Part shown: positions 11,886-22,849 of the stretch, in pieces | Numbering within the stretch: position 1 is the first letter of the stretch | Layout of the letters: the number at the start of each line of letters is the position of its first letter | Assembly: GCA_025769875.1 (NCBI GenBank) | Contig: JAGFNK010000013.1 | Coordinates: 124,001-188,000 of the forward strand | Origin: Russula earlei | Lineage: Eukaryota; Basidiomycota; Agaricomycetes; Russulales; Russulaceae | DNA length: 64,000 bases | Direction: 5' to 3' | Notes under the pieces: generated by a model | What the model was told of the DNA's origin: nothing | Databases searched by the model: none | Seen by the model: only the letters and a program-made list of their open reading frames with translations | Program-made: the position numbers and the translations under genes

Positions 11886-12769
11886 GGAGAATTGATGGAT
11901 TCCTGCAGAGGATGGAGCGAGAGATATGGGGGATGGTCGTGGTAGGAGAACAAGACGAAGACTATGTAATCAATGAAAAAGAAACCAGAGGGCGCAAGGA
12001 CTTGCACCACCCGTGGCTGCATTGCGTATACATATTGCTGCGCGGCGCAGCAATGCCCGCGCAGCAATGGGCACCGTTGCTCGAACAGTAGCGTGGGGTG
12101 CATGCGGGCTGCGCCCAAACTCCGAATTTCACGTACGTTGGAAGAGTGGATGGTAGTAAGAGGTCCACCATTTTGATTTTGAGCAGAGCGCAACCACAGC
12201 CCAACGACGACACGACAAACGACCAGCCCGGAAGTCCGGACCGTGGTTCCCAGACGGTGGTTGCAGTTCAACACCTCTTTTCCGAGGCTGGCGTCTCCGC
12301 ACCCGCACCCAACCGCACCCACGAAACACATGTGCTTGGAAAGGAGGCGCAAGTGAGACTTTCCCTGTAGCACTTGTCTCGCAACATTTCATCGCAGGCA
12401 GGACTGCATGGCCACCTGCGGTGACGATGAATAACATAGGCACGCAAACAAGCGTGTCGCTCATATGTACGCCAGAGCTCATGGCCCATGAGCTCTGGCG
12501 TACATATGTCATGGGGTCAAAGAATTATGAAACTCGCTCGGACAAAGTAATCAGAGATTGATGGGCTCCCTGGTTTTGATAGATGCCCGCGCCGATTATG
12601 GTAGCAGTTGCTCTTCTGGGGGGCTGGCATGTAAATCGAACTCCCAAAAGGTCGCGGGGAAATGGAGCCCTGGTTATGCGTTGAGGTTGGAAGTGGCGTC
12701 GTCGTTTTTCCAAGACGGTGACCACCCACAACACGACCCGCGCCGTCGGCCCGCAGCATAGCTCGTTCA
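11886..12769. other. Intergenic region between helicase and TIM14 genes; no gene seen
   Basis: The overlapping frames on both strands have no recognisable motif and no exon chain. A GC-rich 9-bp inverted repeat (TTGCTGCGC / GCGCAGCAA) lies near 12036..12054 and a long perfect palindrome at 12462..12508. The region probably contains the divergent promoters of both genes. Confidence 0.5.
12462..12508. repeat. Near-perfect 47-bp palindrome (23-bp arms, 1-nt centre)
   Basis: The left arm 12462..12484 begins CATATGTACGCCAGAG and the right arm 12486..12508 is its exact reverse complement. A single C at 12485 lies between them. Pairing stops at once outside the arms. It sits about 260 bp upstream of the TIM14 start. 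Confidence 0.9.
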
Positions 12770-13140
12770 ATGGCGACTCCCATCCTCGTCGGACTAGGCG
12801 CCATTGCCGCTGGCGTAGTTGGCCGTCATTTCCTCCGCCGCAATGCTATTGGTGCTGCAGACCAATGGGTCAAAGGCGGCTTCAAGGCAAAAATGGACAG
12901 GAAGGAGGCTCTCGCAATCCTCGGTCTAAAGTGCGCATCTCGTGTGTATCCCCGTCATACCTCCATCTAAATCCACCCCCTTCTTCCTTCAGGGATGGCC
13001 CCGTATTAAAACTGAAGCTGAAGGACGCACACCGCCATATCATGCTCGCTAACCACCCGGACCGCGGTGGTGCTCCCTACCTCGCCAGCAAGATCAACGA
13101 AGCTAAGGATCTGCTGGAAAAGGATCTCCGGGCTCGATAA
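12770..13140 (+). CDS. TIM14: Mitochondrial import motor subunit Tim14/Pam18
   Basis: Two exons (12770..12930, 12993..13140) with a 62-nt intron give about 102 residues. Tim14 is the J-protein of the presequence translocase-associated motor and stimulates mitochondrial Hsp70 at the inner membrane. The single N-terminal membrane segment ([19 protein letters not shown]) is followed by a matrix-facing linker and the degenerate J domain. The HPD motif is present in [11 protein letters not shown], then [16 protein letters not shown], all diagnostic of Pam18. The junction codon is AA|G (Lys), within GLK-DGPVLK. Length is typical for the fungal short form. Confidence 0.95.
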
Positions 13141-13486
13141 GAATCTTTTGTTACCCCCTTGTAGGTCGCTACCTCGTACCATTTTCGTTTATTCTCGCTG
13201 ACTCCAGCACAAGTTCATAATCGTATTGCTCTGTATAAACATTATAATTTTATTGATCAATCACCATTCACATGAACTTTAATACGCGCCCCTCGATCGA
13301 ATTGAATCGAATGATCCTACCTCGTCCACCACTTGGCAGCAACAAATGTAGAAAAGCCATCATCCACGTACCCACTTTCTTTCACGTCCGAAACCCCCTT
13401 CGCTGATGACTAAGCAAACCATTAGCGAGATCATTCCTCCATACTACCCCCTTCGTCATAGCTGAGACTACAAGACGAGCTCAGGC

Positions 13487-14453
13487 ATGGACGCAGAACA
13501 TTTCGAGCCGTCCAGACTGGGTACAAAAGCTCAGTGCGTTAGACAACCCATACCCAACGAAACGCTAACACTCGCCAATGCGCAGTTGGGACAGCGTCTA
13601 CCGGAGGGAGGTCGCGAACTTCGAGGAGACCGGGGACGAGGGAGAGGTCTGGTAAGTCGATCGATATCTTTTTCTCAAATCACCTTCCCTTTCATCTTCG
13701 CGACGGATCCGCCCCCCCCCCCCCCCCCCGGCGGGATCGATCGCAGGTTCGGCGAAGACAGCGTCGAGAAGATGGTCGACTGGGCGCTCGAAAACGTCCC
13801 CGCGTCCTCCGACCCTCGAGTGCTCGAGATCGGGAGCGGCAACGGGGCGCTGCTCTTTGCGCTCCGCGAGGCCGGGTACGCGGCCCCCCGCCTGAGCGGC
13901 ATCGATTACAGCCCGGACGCCGTCAAGCTCGCCCGCTCGGTGGCGCGCGCTCGACGAGACGGCGACGAGGAGATCGCCTTCCACGTGTGCGACTTTCTCT
14001 CGGAGCGGCCCCCTCCTCTCCCCGGACAACAACGCGACGCCCCGGGCGGGTGGGACCTCCTGTTGGACAAGGGCACCTACGACGCGATCTCGCTCGGAGA
14101 GAAGGACGGATCCGGGGGATCCCCCGTCGCCGCGTATCCGTCGCGAACGTCGAGCTTGCTGAAAGAACGTGGATATCTTCTGATCACCTGTAAAGCCGCA
14201 ATCCGGTCTAGATCCCTCTCGCTTGCTGACCGCCGTTCCGCAGCGTGCAACTTTACCGAAGAGGAACTCAAGGCGAGCTTCGTTGGCCCAGAGACGAACT
14301 TTCGTTTCCAGTGAGAGGGTTTTCTTATGTCTCGACAGAGGCTGACAAGAGATACGCAGTTCGCGTGTCAAGTACCCATCCATCTCCTTCGGAGGCAAGA
14401 CCGGGAGTGTCTATACCACTGTGGCCTTCAAGAAGATCTCGGAGCAGGCCTAA
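13487..14453 (+). CDS. EFM4: Protein-lysine N-methyltransferase EFM4 (eEF1A-specific type)
   Basis: Five exons (13487..13533, 13586..13651, 13747..14189, 14244..14310, 14360..14453) give 238 residues. The family methylates a lysine of elongation factor eEF1A (Efm4 in yeast, METTL10/EEF1AKMT2 in animals). The N-terminal signature HWDSVYRREVANFEETGDEG leads into the SAM-binding motif I VLEIGSGNGALLFALRE. GIDYSPDAVKLA and WDLLLDKGTYDAISL follow. The C-terminal strand FTEEELKASF and YPSISFGGKTGSVYTTVAFKK match the family. Intron 2 (13652..13746) holds an 18-base C run (13712..13729). Coding GC is high, which explains the large antisense open frame that I do not call. Confidence 0.92.
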
Positions 14454-14464
14454 GGTTATCGTGA

Positions 14465-17400
14465 TTACAGCGTAGGTATAACATCCAGTCCTGTCCGCAG
14501 AGTATCTATCGCGACGGCACTGGCCCATTGAATGAATTCCTCTTCAGATGCTCTCTTCATCTCCGTTAGAAAATATACGAGACCCATGGCCAGCGCCGGG
14601 ATACGCGTTGCTTTGATAAAAACTTCTTCAAGAGGGCCCTTATTGCGCGTGGTGGACGACAAGTCGCCGCTCAGGATTGGCGTCGATGACTGGCTGTTCG
14701 CGAAGAGCAGGTGAAAGAAGTGAGACAAAAATTCGCGCGTTTGGAGCTTTAGTACTGTGAAGTCCACGGGCTGGGAGGGGTAGTTCAGTCACGAATGTCT
14801 GTGCGAGCGACCGTTAGACTTGACCTTGAATATAGAAAGCGCCACACAGTCCTTCGCAACCCACCACGCGTATGCCTTCGCGACATTGCGCATCTTGGTT
14901 GAAGAAACATCTTTAACTTCCGATCCACCTTCGTTGTCTTTCATGTTCCTCAGAACCTCTGCGCCACCGACGGAGGTCTCCCCAAGGTCACGTAAAAAAT
15001 CCCAGAGGCAGAATTGCATCGTGATCTTATACGAGTGCGATGTCCGACAAAGATGTTGGCAGACGAGCGCGTAATATGGGTTGAAATCCTTCTCCTGTAG
15101 TTTCGAACAATTAGAATGAGAGGCAATCATCAAACGACGGATACCCACGTGGCCGCAGCAGTTCACAATCACGCGGACGACTTCGCGTTGCTGTACCTCT
15201 GTCAAGTGCAGCTGGGCCAGCCGCTCACAGGCGTCGACGTAGTCCTAGTCCGCGTTAGCAACCGTGCGAATACCCGCCTCACAAGTTTGACGTACGTCGC
15301 TGCTCATGAGGACGACAAATATACTCCGCCGGATGTCAGTGTTCATCCCTTGCCTCTTGGCGAGCTTCAACAGAGCATTCGCGTCGCCGTCTTGTGCCGT
15401 CAATGTGCGCATGGAGCTCTCCTGTCGCTCCACGAGTGGGTCGCCGCTCCATGCTGCACCCACGAGCCACCATTTGCCTCTCGTTTCCGCGGAGTGCAAG
15501 TCGTCCAGGCTCACTCGCAAAGGTTCGTGCGGCACCACTAGACACGGGAATAAGCTTTGACCGCAGTAAACCGCATTGGAACAACTCACGATGTCTCGAT
15601 TTACCAAGTCCGGCCAGAAATTTCTTCCAACGTTCCGCAGTATCACCTCGCAGTTGCTGCGCCACAGCTCGTTTCGTTTTGTTGTTCTTTAAGTTGGTCA
15701 ACGTCTCCAACATGAAGCGTGTTCTCGAACTACGGAAGGGGGTCAGCACGGGTGATGCGCAGTATTAAGGTTAAAGGGTGTACTTTGCAGGCTTTTCCAT
15801 CCCTGATATCTTGCCCTGAACAATTTGGAGGATATCTTTCAGTGCGCTTGGATCATCTTGTCGAAGTTGCTGCCCTGAATCTCGAGGCAGCTTAATCACT
15901 GTGACTCGCCCTAAACTCGACACCTACTGCGCAGGAGCTTGAGTAATAGCTCCGCAACGAATTCTGTCAACTCCACAGATAGAAGACTACGGATGATATC
16001 GTAGATCAAGGCGCAGGAGATAACTTGGAAGTTGTAGAGCTCCGAAAGGAGGACCATAAGATTGGTGCACTCCTTTCCCAGTGGGTCGCTCACTGCTTCA
16101 TCCGTGGCAGCCAAAGTGAGAGCATTATAGTGATGCTCGTACGAAGAGACGACGTTCTGCACGAAAAAGGCAGCTCAAAGTGAGAGTTAGTCGCAACGAC
16201 CCACAAAGAGAGAGCACCTACCAAATTCGACGCCAACAATCCTATGCAAACTGGATATCAATGCGGCATGGAGAATAACATAGGAGTCCAGCAGCGCGGC
16301 GTGAGCAGATATACTCTCGATAACAAACGATGTGATTGATGATGTTACGTCTAACACAAGATGAGTGAAATGGACGATGATTTTCGATGGGTCACTCACC
16401 GTGCCTGCGGTGCTCGCGGTACAAAGCTTCGATATTGTCGAGTATGGTGGCGATATTTTGCTCGCTTATTCTGTTCAGTGACCATGTAAGCGCTTTGTCT
16501 ATGAGGGATGAAAGAAAGCGACCTGTTAAGCAAACCCTTAAGTTGGCGGGTTAACTTGACATTGCCCTCTGCTCCAGTAGAATTTGAAAGTTTCTCCCTG
16601 AGGTGAGGTGGCACATAGCGGGAAGCTCCTATGTGACTAGGTCAAGATGGTGTGTCTGAAGGGCACTTTAGGCGTACCGGATGTCAACTGTACAGGAGTC
16701 GGCAGAGAATCGGGAATTGCTCTGTCGAACGTTGGATCTTGAATCCCATACCACTGTTCGAGTTCCGCGGACCTGATTTCTTCGTTAAAATCTTCCTCGT
16801 CTTCGCTTTGTTCACTTTTGACAGGATCCCGTTCAGCGGAAAGGTGTAAATTACGCGAGGCCTTGTCCAAATGCATGAGGTAAGTAAGTATCGACACGAC
16901 TAGGACACACCTTTGCCGAATGTGAGGTAGTTATAGCATCAATATCACCCAAAAGATCTGGGATTGTCATTCGAGGTTGTGCCGCATGGAGCAAGTAACA
17001 TTACGCACCACCCAGCCCATCATTCTCTATTTCTTCGAAGTAGCCCGCACCGTGTTTCGACTTCTTTCCAGAGGTCAATTTCGCCTCGAGGGAAGCAATA
17101 TATTTGTCCTCATCCTCCTCCTGCCGGCTGCGTGGTAATAAGATGACATTAGAGCGTTCACTCTTCTTCCCTTGTTTCAATTCCGAAAATCGAGGTCGTG
17201 GTTGTTCAGTTATCGTCGCCCTTTTAGGGGGGGGCGACTCGGGGTGGGGAGAAGTAGCCACACGCTTCGAGTTGGTACCCGTCGAGGAGAAATGTTCGGC
17301 CTTTCTCCGTTTCTTCTCCTTGCGATCTTGCATTCTGGCTTCTTTCCGACTAACTTTTGGCCCGCGCGCATGACTGTGACCGCGACGGGACGTAGGGATC

Positions 17401-17523
17401 GAGCCTGGTGTGACAGTTAAGCAATGCGAGAACACTAAATCCTTACATTTGATTACCTGGTGACTCATCAAGTCGGTCCAACAAGTTCTGGGGGAGACGA
17501 AGGCCACCAAGCCGTGAGCGCAT
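14465..17523 (-). CDS. SGD1: Nucleolar MIF4G/MA3 protein NOM1/Sgd1
   Basis: Fourteen exons give 798 residues: 17457..17523, 17009..17404, 16911..16957, 16678..16861, 16523..16628, 16400..16470, 16222..16350, 15928..16173, 15784..15880, 15590..15729, 15296..15537, 15149..15244, 14825..15094, 14465..14770. NOM1/Sgd1 acts in 40S ribosome maturation in the nucleolus. The basic N-terminus (GPKVSRKEARMQDRKEKKRR) and acidic linker precede a MIF4G domain starting YVPPHLREKL and containing LLSELYNFQVISCALIYDII. This runs on through RQDDPSALKDIL and SRTRFMLETLTNLKNNK. The MA3 domain contains QGMNTDIRRSIFVVLMSS and LTEVQQREVVRVIVNCCG. The exon 8-9 junction uses an acceptor after CTCGAG (15881) to preserve the conserved SG before QQLRQDD; an alternative 6 nt downstream drops it. 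Confidence 0.92.
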
Positions 17524-18545
17524 AGCAAAGAAAACGGGCCGGGAGGCAGGCAGCGTGGGTGCCGCCAAGGCGGTCCACATGGCCCGGGCCACACTACCGG
17601 AACAGTAGTACAAAATGATCGTCATACTTTATTGATGGTACCTACATACACTTGATCTGCTGTATCGTATCCTATTCATCAAATCACACTGATGTTTCTG
17701 ACCATAAGTTTGTCATTTTGAACAACACAAGGCAGAATTATGGTCCAATTTTGCTTTGTGTTGTTCAAAATGTCAAACAGTGAGGAGTCTTCAAGTTGTC
17801 AAGGCTGTGACAACCTCACAGAAATCGTCCTTAGATTTTCAAGGCAAGTATAAAATGATCAAACCCCAGATGTCAATCGACACCACTCCAAAAACACGTT
17901 AACTTTGAGAAGCGATTACTCGATACTCAAATACATGGATATACAAATGATCTACATAGACCTATGCAGAGCCGATCGGCTTTGTGGGATGGATGAGGAA
18001 CGGGAGGGACCAACGAGGGCTGTACCACATGCAGGAGGGTCAACATGCAGTACTGATGCGCTGCTGATGATCGCAGAAGCTACCGAAATCGAAACCCCTG
18101 TTGAGATGTTAAACGACACGATGGTGTACCGTCGGCTGCGGTGAGCATAGAGCGTTCGCCCTCGGGGAAGGTTAAATTGTAGATAGGAAGGAGAGCCGAG
18201 AACGCGAGACGAGAGCGTGACCAGACGGCGCCGGCGCGCAGATCTTCGAGGCCGTATTTCGTACATCGGCCCAGGGTCGCCTTGTCAAGTCCAGTCAAAC
18301 GTCTGGTTGGGGCACTGCACCACATACTCGTCGTAGAGAATATCAATATATTCCGCGCGCTCTCTCCAACTCACAGAAATCAATTTATACAAGAAGAATG
18401 TCTGGTCCTCAAACCCCTGGATCGATCGACACCCCTCCAAAGCAACAAGGTTTTAAGTATTCAGGAACCAAAACGTCAACCCACGATCCACTCCGCGGCC
18501 CCTCGAGAAGCGTAACAATGTTCCCGCCAACAGCGACGTTCGCGA
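17524..18545. other. Intergenic region at the left edge of the accessory island
   Basis: This region lies between the NOM1 start and the 3' end of the first secreted-protein gene. It contains an inverted repeat at 17708..17778. The short frames have no recognisable motif. Confidence 0.5.
17708..17778. repeat. Imperfect inverted repeat able to form a long hairpin
   Basis: The left arm (about 17708..17743, GTTTGTCATTTTGAACAACA...) pairs with the right arm (about 17745..17778, ending ...TGTTGTTCAAAATGTCAAAC), with only a few mismatches and a loop of one or two bases. No coding frame crosses it. Confidence 0.8.
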
Positions 18546-19460
18546 TCAAAGAACTCTGAAAATAAATGTGAGAGAGAGGAGGTCCGCTTACGCGGGGCTG
18601 ACCAGTGGTGTTGCACTCACGCGATCTCAAACATCTGACCGGGGTCCTGGGTTCCAACGCAGACGGCTCCTGCCGTGGTTCCAAGACAGGTCTCTGCCGC
18701 GAGCCCACTATTGACTCCCTGCATCGAGTAGCAGAACGTCGGTGATTCAGTAACGCATGCATGGATGCAAGGCACTCACCAGTTCATAATAACAGACCGT
18801 GTAGGGGATTGTATCCGCATTCACGATAGTAATTTCGCAGGTGCCGTAGTACCAGTAGGCATACGACTGTGCGTCTAACGAGAACGTGGAGGCTGACCGT
18901 CCGAAAGAAAAGGGTTGTTGCGGCAGCGCGGTGAGCTCGAACAATGGGAGCAGATGAAACATCAAAATAGGCAGCTTACGAGACAAGCTCTCCAGGTATC
19001 CGATGACACTTCCGCAGTCGGTTGGGTTTATTGAGGACGTGGACAGGTTCTCGCAGCCGATGGAACCTGAGCCGAGATTCAAAGTTAGTTGCTGCTGGTC
19101 AGACAGCACGCCCGGAGTTTGTTTGGGAGTTGGAGTAGCCCTCACAGTCTCCAATTTGGCATATGTTCTGGCGCTTTTCAGCGTCAGAGCGTTTGGTAGC
19201 GTTGAAGGTACTGTGACCGGCACAATTGCCGGTCACGAACCCGATTGTAGCACCGTTGTATTCGACGGAGCTTTGTTCCAGGACAGTGCCGCCTCCACCA
19301 CAAGAGGGAGGCAGAGACCTTGCAATAACTGTTCGCAGCAAAGCGCAGGTATCAGCATGATATGGAATGGGGCGCGGAGGAAGCAAAGCTCACTCGCGTG
19401 GCCACTGACAAGGGTCGAGCAGACGGTAAAAGCGAGTGCGACAGCGAAAGTCAGCCTCAT
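18546..19460 (-). CDS. Small secreted protein with Kex2-type sites, copy A
   Basis: Five exons (19394..19460, 19146..19328, 18780..19066, 18621..18718, 18546..18555) give 214 residues. The N-terminus MRLTFAVALAFTVCSTLVSG is a clear signal peptide. Two dibasic KR sites (NATKRSDAEKRQNIC) follow about 60 residues later, fitting Kex2 cleavage to a mature chain beginning QNIC. The mature part has spaced cysteines (GDC, GCENL, PTDCG) and a conserved stretch around TCEITIVNADTIPYTVCYYE. Copy B at 53.2 kb has the same intron positions and an identical exon 3 length (287 nt). The C-terminus ends four residues into exon 5 in both copies. I recognise no named family; it resembles the many Cys-containing secreted proteins of Agaricomycetes. 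Exon 3 contains an in-frame GTAAG donor-like site that I read through. Confidence 0.72.
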
Positions 19461-21359
19461 CGCTGCTGTAAAAGCGGGGGCACGCGAGGATGTTGGAGAG
19501 GATATGACGGGCAGCAGCAATTCGGGCCCTTTAAGTACTAGAATCCAGGTTTCTGAAATTATAGTAGGCGGAAGATGAGAGGCAGTACATGGGAGCACAG
19601 CACAGATACGGCACATCCGAGGCGAGTCATGATTGATCGCATAAAACACATGTTCGTGCATGAAACAGCAGGTTAACGTCCATTTTGCAGTCAAGTCAAA
19701 GACCATTGCGCTTAAAGGCGTATTTTCCACCAATCGCGATCTTCACCTGACAGGACTTGGCATGGAAAGGTGACGGGGTAGATACCACAGCTGAGGCACA
19801 AGTGCAGAGGGCATTGCCACCAAGATGCCAGCATGCGACGAGCCCGCATATCGACATGCGGCTCTGGATGACAGCCATCATGACCCAGGTACCTGCCACC
19901 TCATGGGGAGCACCTGATCGTCGGCGCCGGGGACTGACATTGAGTGAACTCCGGCTGCGATGAGTACGGCTCATCCGATCAACGTTGGGAGATTCTGTGC
20001 GTAAAAGAGAGCCTGAGGCAGGGGGATTGACACTTATATCGATGACTATTCTTGATGTTTGTCAATCCCAACGTTGTTCAAAAAATACCTCCTCGTCCCC
20101 TAACTTTCCATCAAGATGGCTTCGTTGTGTCGATTTTTTGTCGAGTGAGGGAGTAAGCCTAGACGCACCAGGAAATCGATCGCGCATAGGATTAAGATCA
20201 CGTGACGCATCAATACACCGTAACCGAGCACGAGCAACCGCAGGGCTTCCCGATCTCGCGAAGCAATTATAGATCTAGGCTGCGGGATCTGGAACCTGCA
20301 AACCTCTGGTCCGAACCTCGGCGTCGTTGCTGAGTAGCATATCCACTGAGTATCCAATTCGCTAACATGGATGCCCCGACATGTTAGAGGTCTCAGGGGC
20401 TTCACATAGCGCACAGCTCGCCTCCTTTTTCCCAGTATCGATCGTCGTTATTCCCGTTCGACAGAACACAGCCTCAGCGCGCGCAAACAGTGCCACGACT
20501 ACGCCCATATCTAGTTAGCGACATTCGGTTCTTGTCATCCTTACTTCCGACCGTTACCCCTATGGACATACATGCTTTGTGGTGGCCTGAGGTCCTGGGA
20601 GGGGCGCTTTATAATGTAAGGCAAGTAGGCAAGGGAGGCAGAAGAATGACATGTCATCCTTCCGTTTTCCCCAGACAAGCGATCGATGACAGGGTCGAGC
20701 ACGGTCTTAGACGCTCTCAGTAGTGTGTGATGACGATGCTAAGTGTTCCGAACACTGAAGATGCAAAGGATCACCTGTACAGATCACGATGTCGTCCAGC
20801 GAACTAGGACAATGAGTATACCCGAGGAGCAAGCAGGAGACGCACCAGAGAGAAGACAACTTCACCTCTAACGTCCAACTCTCGTCAGCATCGCGTGAAG
20901 AAGTGATCGAGTTGTTTTGTTTGCAATATGGGGGCGCGAAGCAACATGGCTGAAATCGGCCCTGGGACAACATGGATACCTGCTCAGGGCGGATACCATG
21001 GAAGTTCGAAGGATCCTTAAAAGCTGGGTGATGTGCAATTGGCATTTGGCTATGACTTGCGAAAGTTAACAAGCGAAACAACTGCGGGGAAAAAACAGGG
21101 CACACCCCAATACTGGTGCGTGGTAGGTACGGAAGTCGCTCGTTCCGTTCACCGCGAATCGGAAGTTTCAAAGACGTACAGAGGCAGAGGAGCGAGAGTG
21201 GCTGTCGAGGATCGTCCGTTTCCGTTCCATCGGCGTCAATTTTTGGCGTCAAGTGTTGGTAATGGCTGTGAGTCATGGGCCAACTTCAACACGTTCTCAC
21301 CCGCGCGTTCCACGCGCTTCATCAGAACACCCACCTCTCCAGACGCTACATGCCCACTG
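19461..21359. other. Upstream region of secreted-protein copy A and F-box copy 1; no gene called
   Basis: The part near 20040..20100 (TGATGTTTGTCAATCCCAACG-like, then TACCTCCTCGTCCCC) resembles 54450..54510 upstream of secreted copy B, so the promoter was duplicated with the gene. The part near 21040..21140 resembles 34650..34740 upstream of F-box copy 3. A 189-codon frame on the minus strand (20707..21276) has no motif. Confidence 0.5.
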
Positions 21360-22849
21360 ATGAGCGTTGAAAGAAGTCATCGTGCACGTCGCCTGGGTGC
21401 GTCATTTTTACTTACCGTCCATAACGACCACTGATCGATCGCTTTCAGACCGGGTGACCATCGGCATACTCCCCAATGATGTCCTCATGGAGGTATTCTA
21501 TTTCTATATGAGCGACTGGGACATAGAGATGAGCGAATGGTATACATTAGTCCATGTGTGCCAACGATGGCGGTATATCGTGTTCGCATCTCCACGTCGC
21601 CTGAACCTGCGACATTGGTACACAGGTCAAAGACCACTGTCCTGAAATGCTCGATGTCTGGCCAGTCTTTCCGGTAGCGATTCGCCCAGCATATCCATTC
21701 TCGAAATCACGCCTCGACACCTGCTTGGGAAACATGGCTGCTGCCCTCGAGTCGGACCACCACCATCACATATGTGAAATGGAGTTGCCCCTTATTCCAA
21801 CTTCACATTGGGAAAGATTGGCAGCGGCGATGCAGAAACCATTCCCGCAGCTGACACTTGTGCGCATTCTTGTGGAAGAAAGTACTGTGGCTTCCCTTTC
21901 GGATTCGTTCTTGGGCGGATCAGCCCCACTTCTGCAACACCTCTCCTTCAGAACTTGTTCATTTCCAGGAATGCCGAGACTACTTTTGTCTGCCATTCAC
22001 CTTGTTACACTTCGCCTTTGGAATATTCCCGATTCCGGTTACTTTTCGCCCCAGGCTTTGGGCACCGCCCTGTCGGTCATGTCCAGACTTGAAACCCTTC
22101 GCGTTGATTTCCAATCCCCTCGACCTCGCCCCGATCCTGCTAGTCGACCTCCACCTCCGCTCACACGCTCTGTCCTCCCCGCTCTCACCCGTCTTTCGTT
22201 CCAAGGTGTTCACGAGTACTTGGAGGATTTACTGGCCCAAATCCAGGCTCCCCTTCTCAACAAACTCGAGATAGTATTCTTCATGGACCTCAACTTTGTC
22301 GTCCCACAACTTCACCAGTTGATCAGTGATGCGGAATCGTTCAAGACATGCGACAAAGCACTTGTGTATACCTCCCATCGTTCAATCGGATTTGTAATTC
22401 TCAAAGAAACGAATAAGTCTCCGGAGCTCTCCTTGGAACTCAGTTGCAGAGTGTTGGATTATCAGGTTTCGGCGCTGGCCCAGGTCTGCAGCTCATCCTT
22501 GCCTCTCCTCTCCACTTTGGTGCACCTCGAGATCGAGGATTCTGTTCTTCCAGATCCTCAGTCATACTGGAAAGATGACATGGAAACCGCTCAATGGCTG
22601 GAACTACTCGACCCGTTCATCGCTGTAAAAAATCTGCACCTATCCAATCAATTTGCGCGACAACTCTGGCAAGCCCTGGAGGAGCTCGCGGAAGAAAGAG
22701 TAACTGAAGTGTTACCCGCGCTACGCAACATTTTCTTGAGTGGCCACCAGTCGCGTAAAAATGTTATGAAGCGATTCGTCACCGCGCGACGGCTCTCTGG
22801 TCACCCTGTGGCCGTCTACCGTTGGGAAAATCAACGGAAATTACTCTAG
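21360..22849 (+). pseudogene. F-box protein paralogue 1, with one frame break
   Basis: Exons 21360..21396 and 21449..22849 with a 52-nt intron; the start codon gives MSVERSHRARRL before the F-box. The F-box is ILPNDVLMEVFYFYM followed by LVHVCQRWRYIVFASPRRLNL, the pattern of the large Agaricomycete F-box family that recruits substrates to SCF ubiquitin ligases. The remaining about 400 residues have spaced leucine-rich strands and helices like a degenerate LRR region. Alignment by eye to copy 2 (24.1 kb) places one extra base near 21641 (CTGTCCTGAAATG against an in-frame TCTGAGATG), which breaks the frame just before MLDVWP. Without it the product would be about 478 residues. It may be a young pseudogene or an assembly error. 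Confidence 0.75.

Noticed and set aside
11645..12373. 242-codon minus-strand frame at the helicase 5' end
   Set aside because: Overlaps helicase exon 1 in another frame; composition is not protein-like and it has no motif.
13598..14398. 266-codon open frame antisense to EFM4
   Set aside because: It follows from the high GC of the sense gene and contains no motif; the sense exons are well supported.
18409..18762. Alternative C-terminus for secreted copy A (frame with LIANVAVGGN)
   Set aside because: The splice phase leads to a TGA four codons into exon 5 in both paralogues; the similarity beyond is shared 3' flank.
20707..21276. 189-codon minus-strand frame
   Set aside because: No recognisable domain; it lies in a promoter-like region that is duplicated upstream of F-box copy 3 without preserving the frame.
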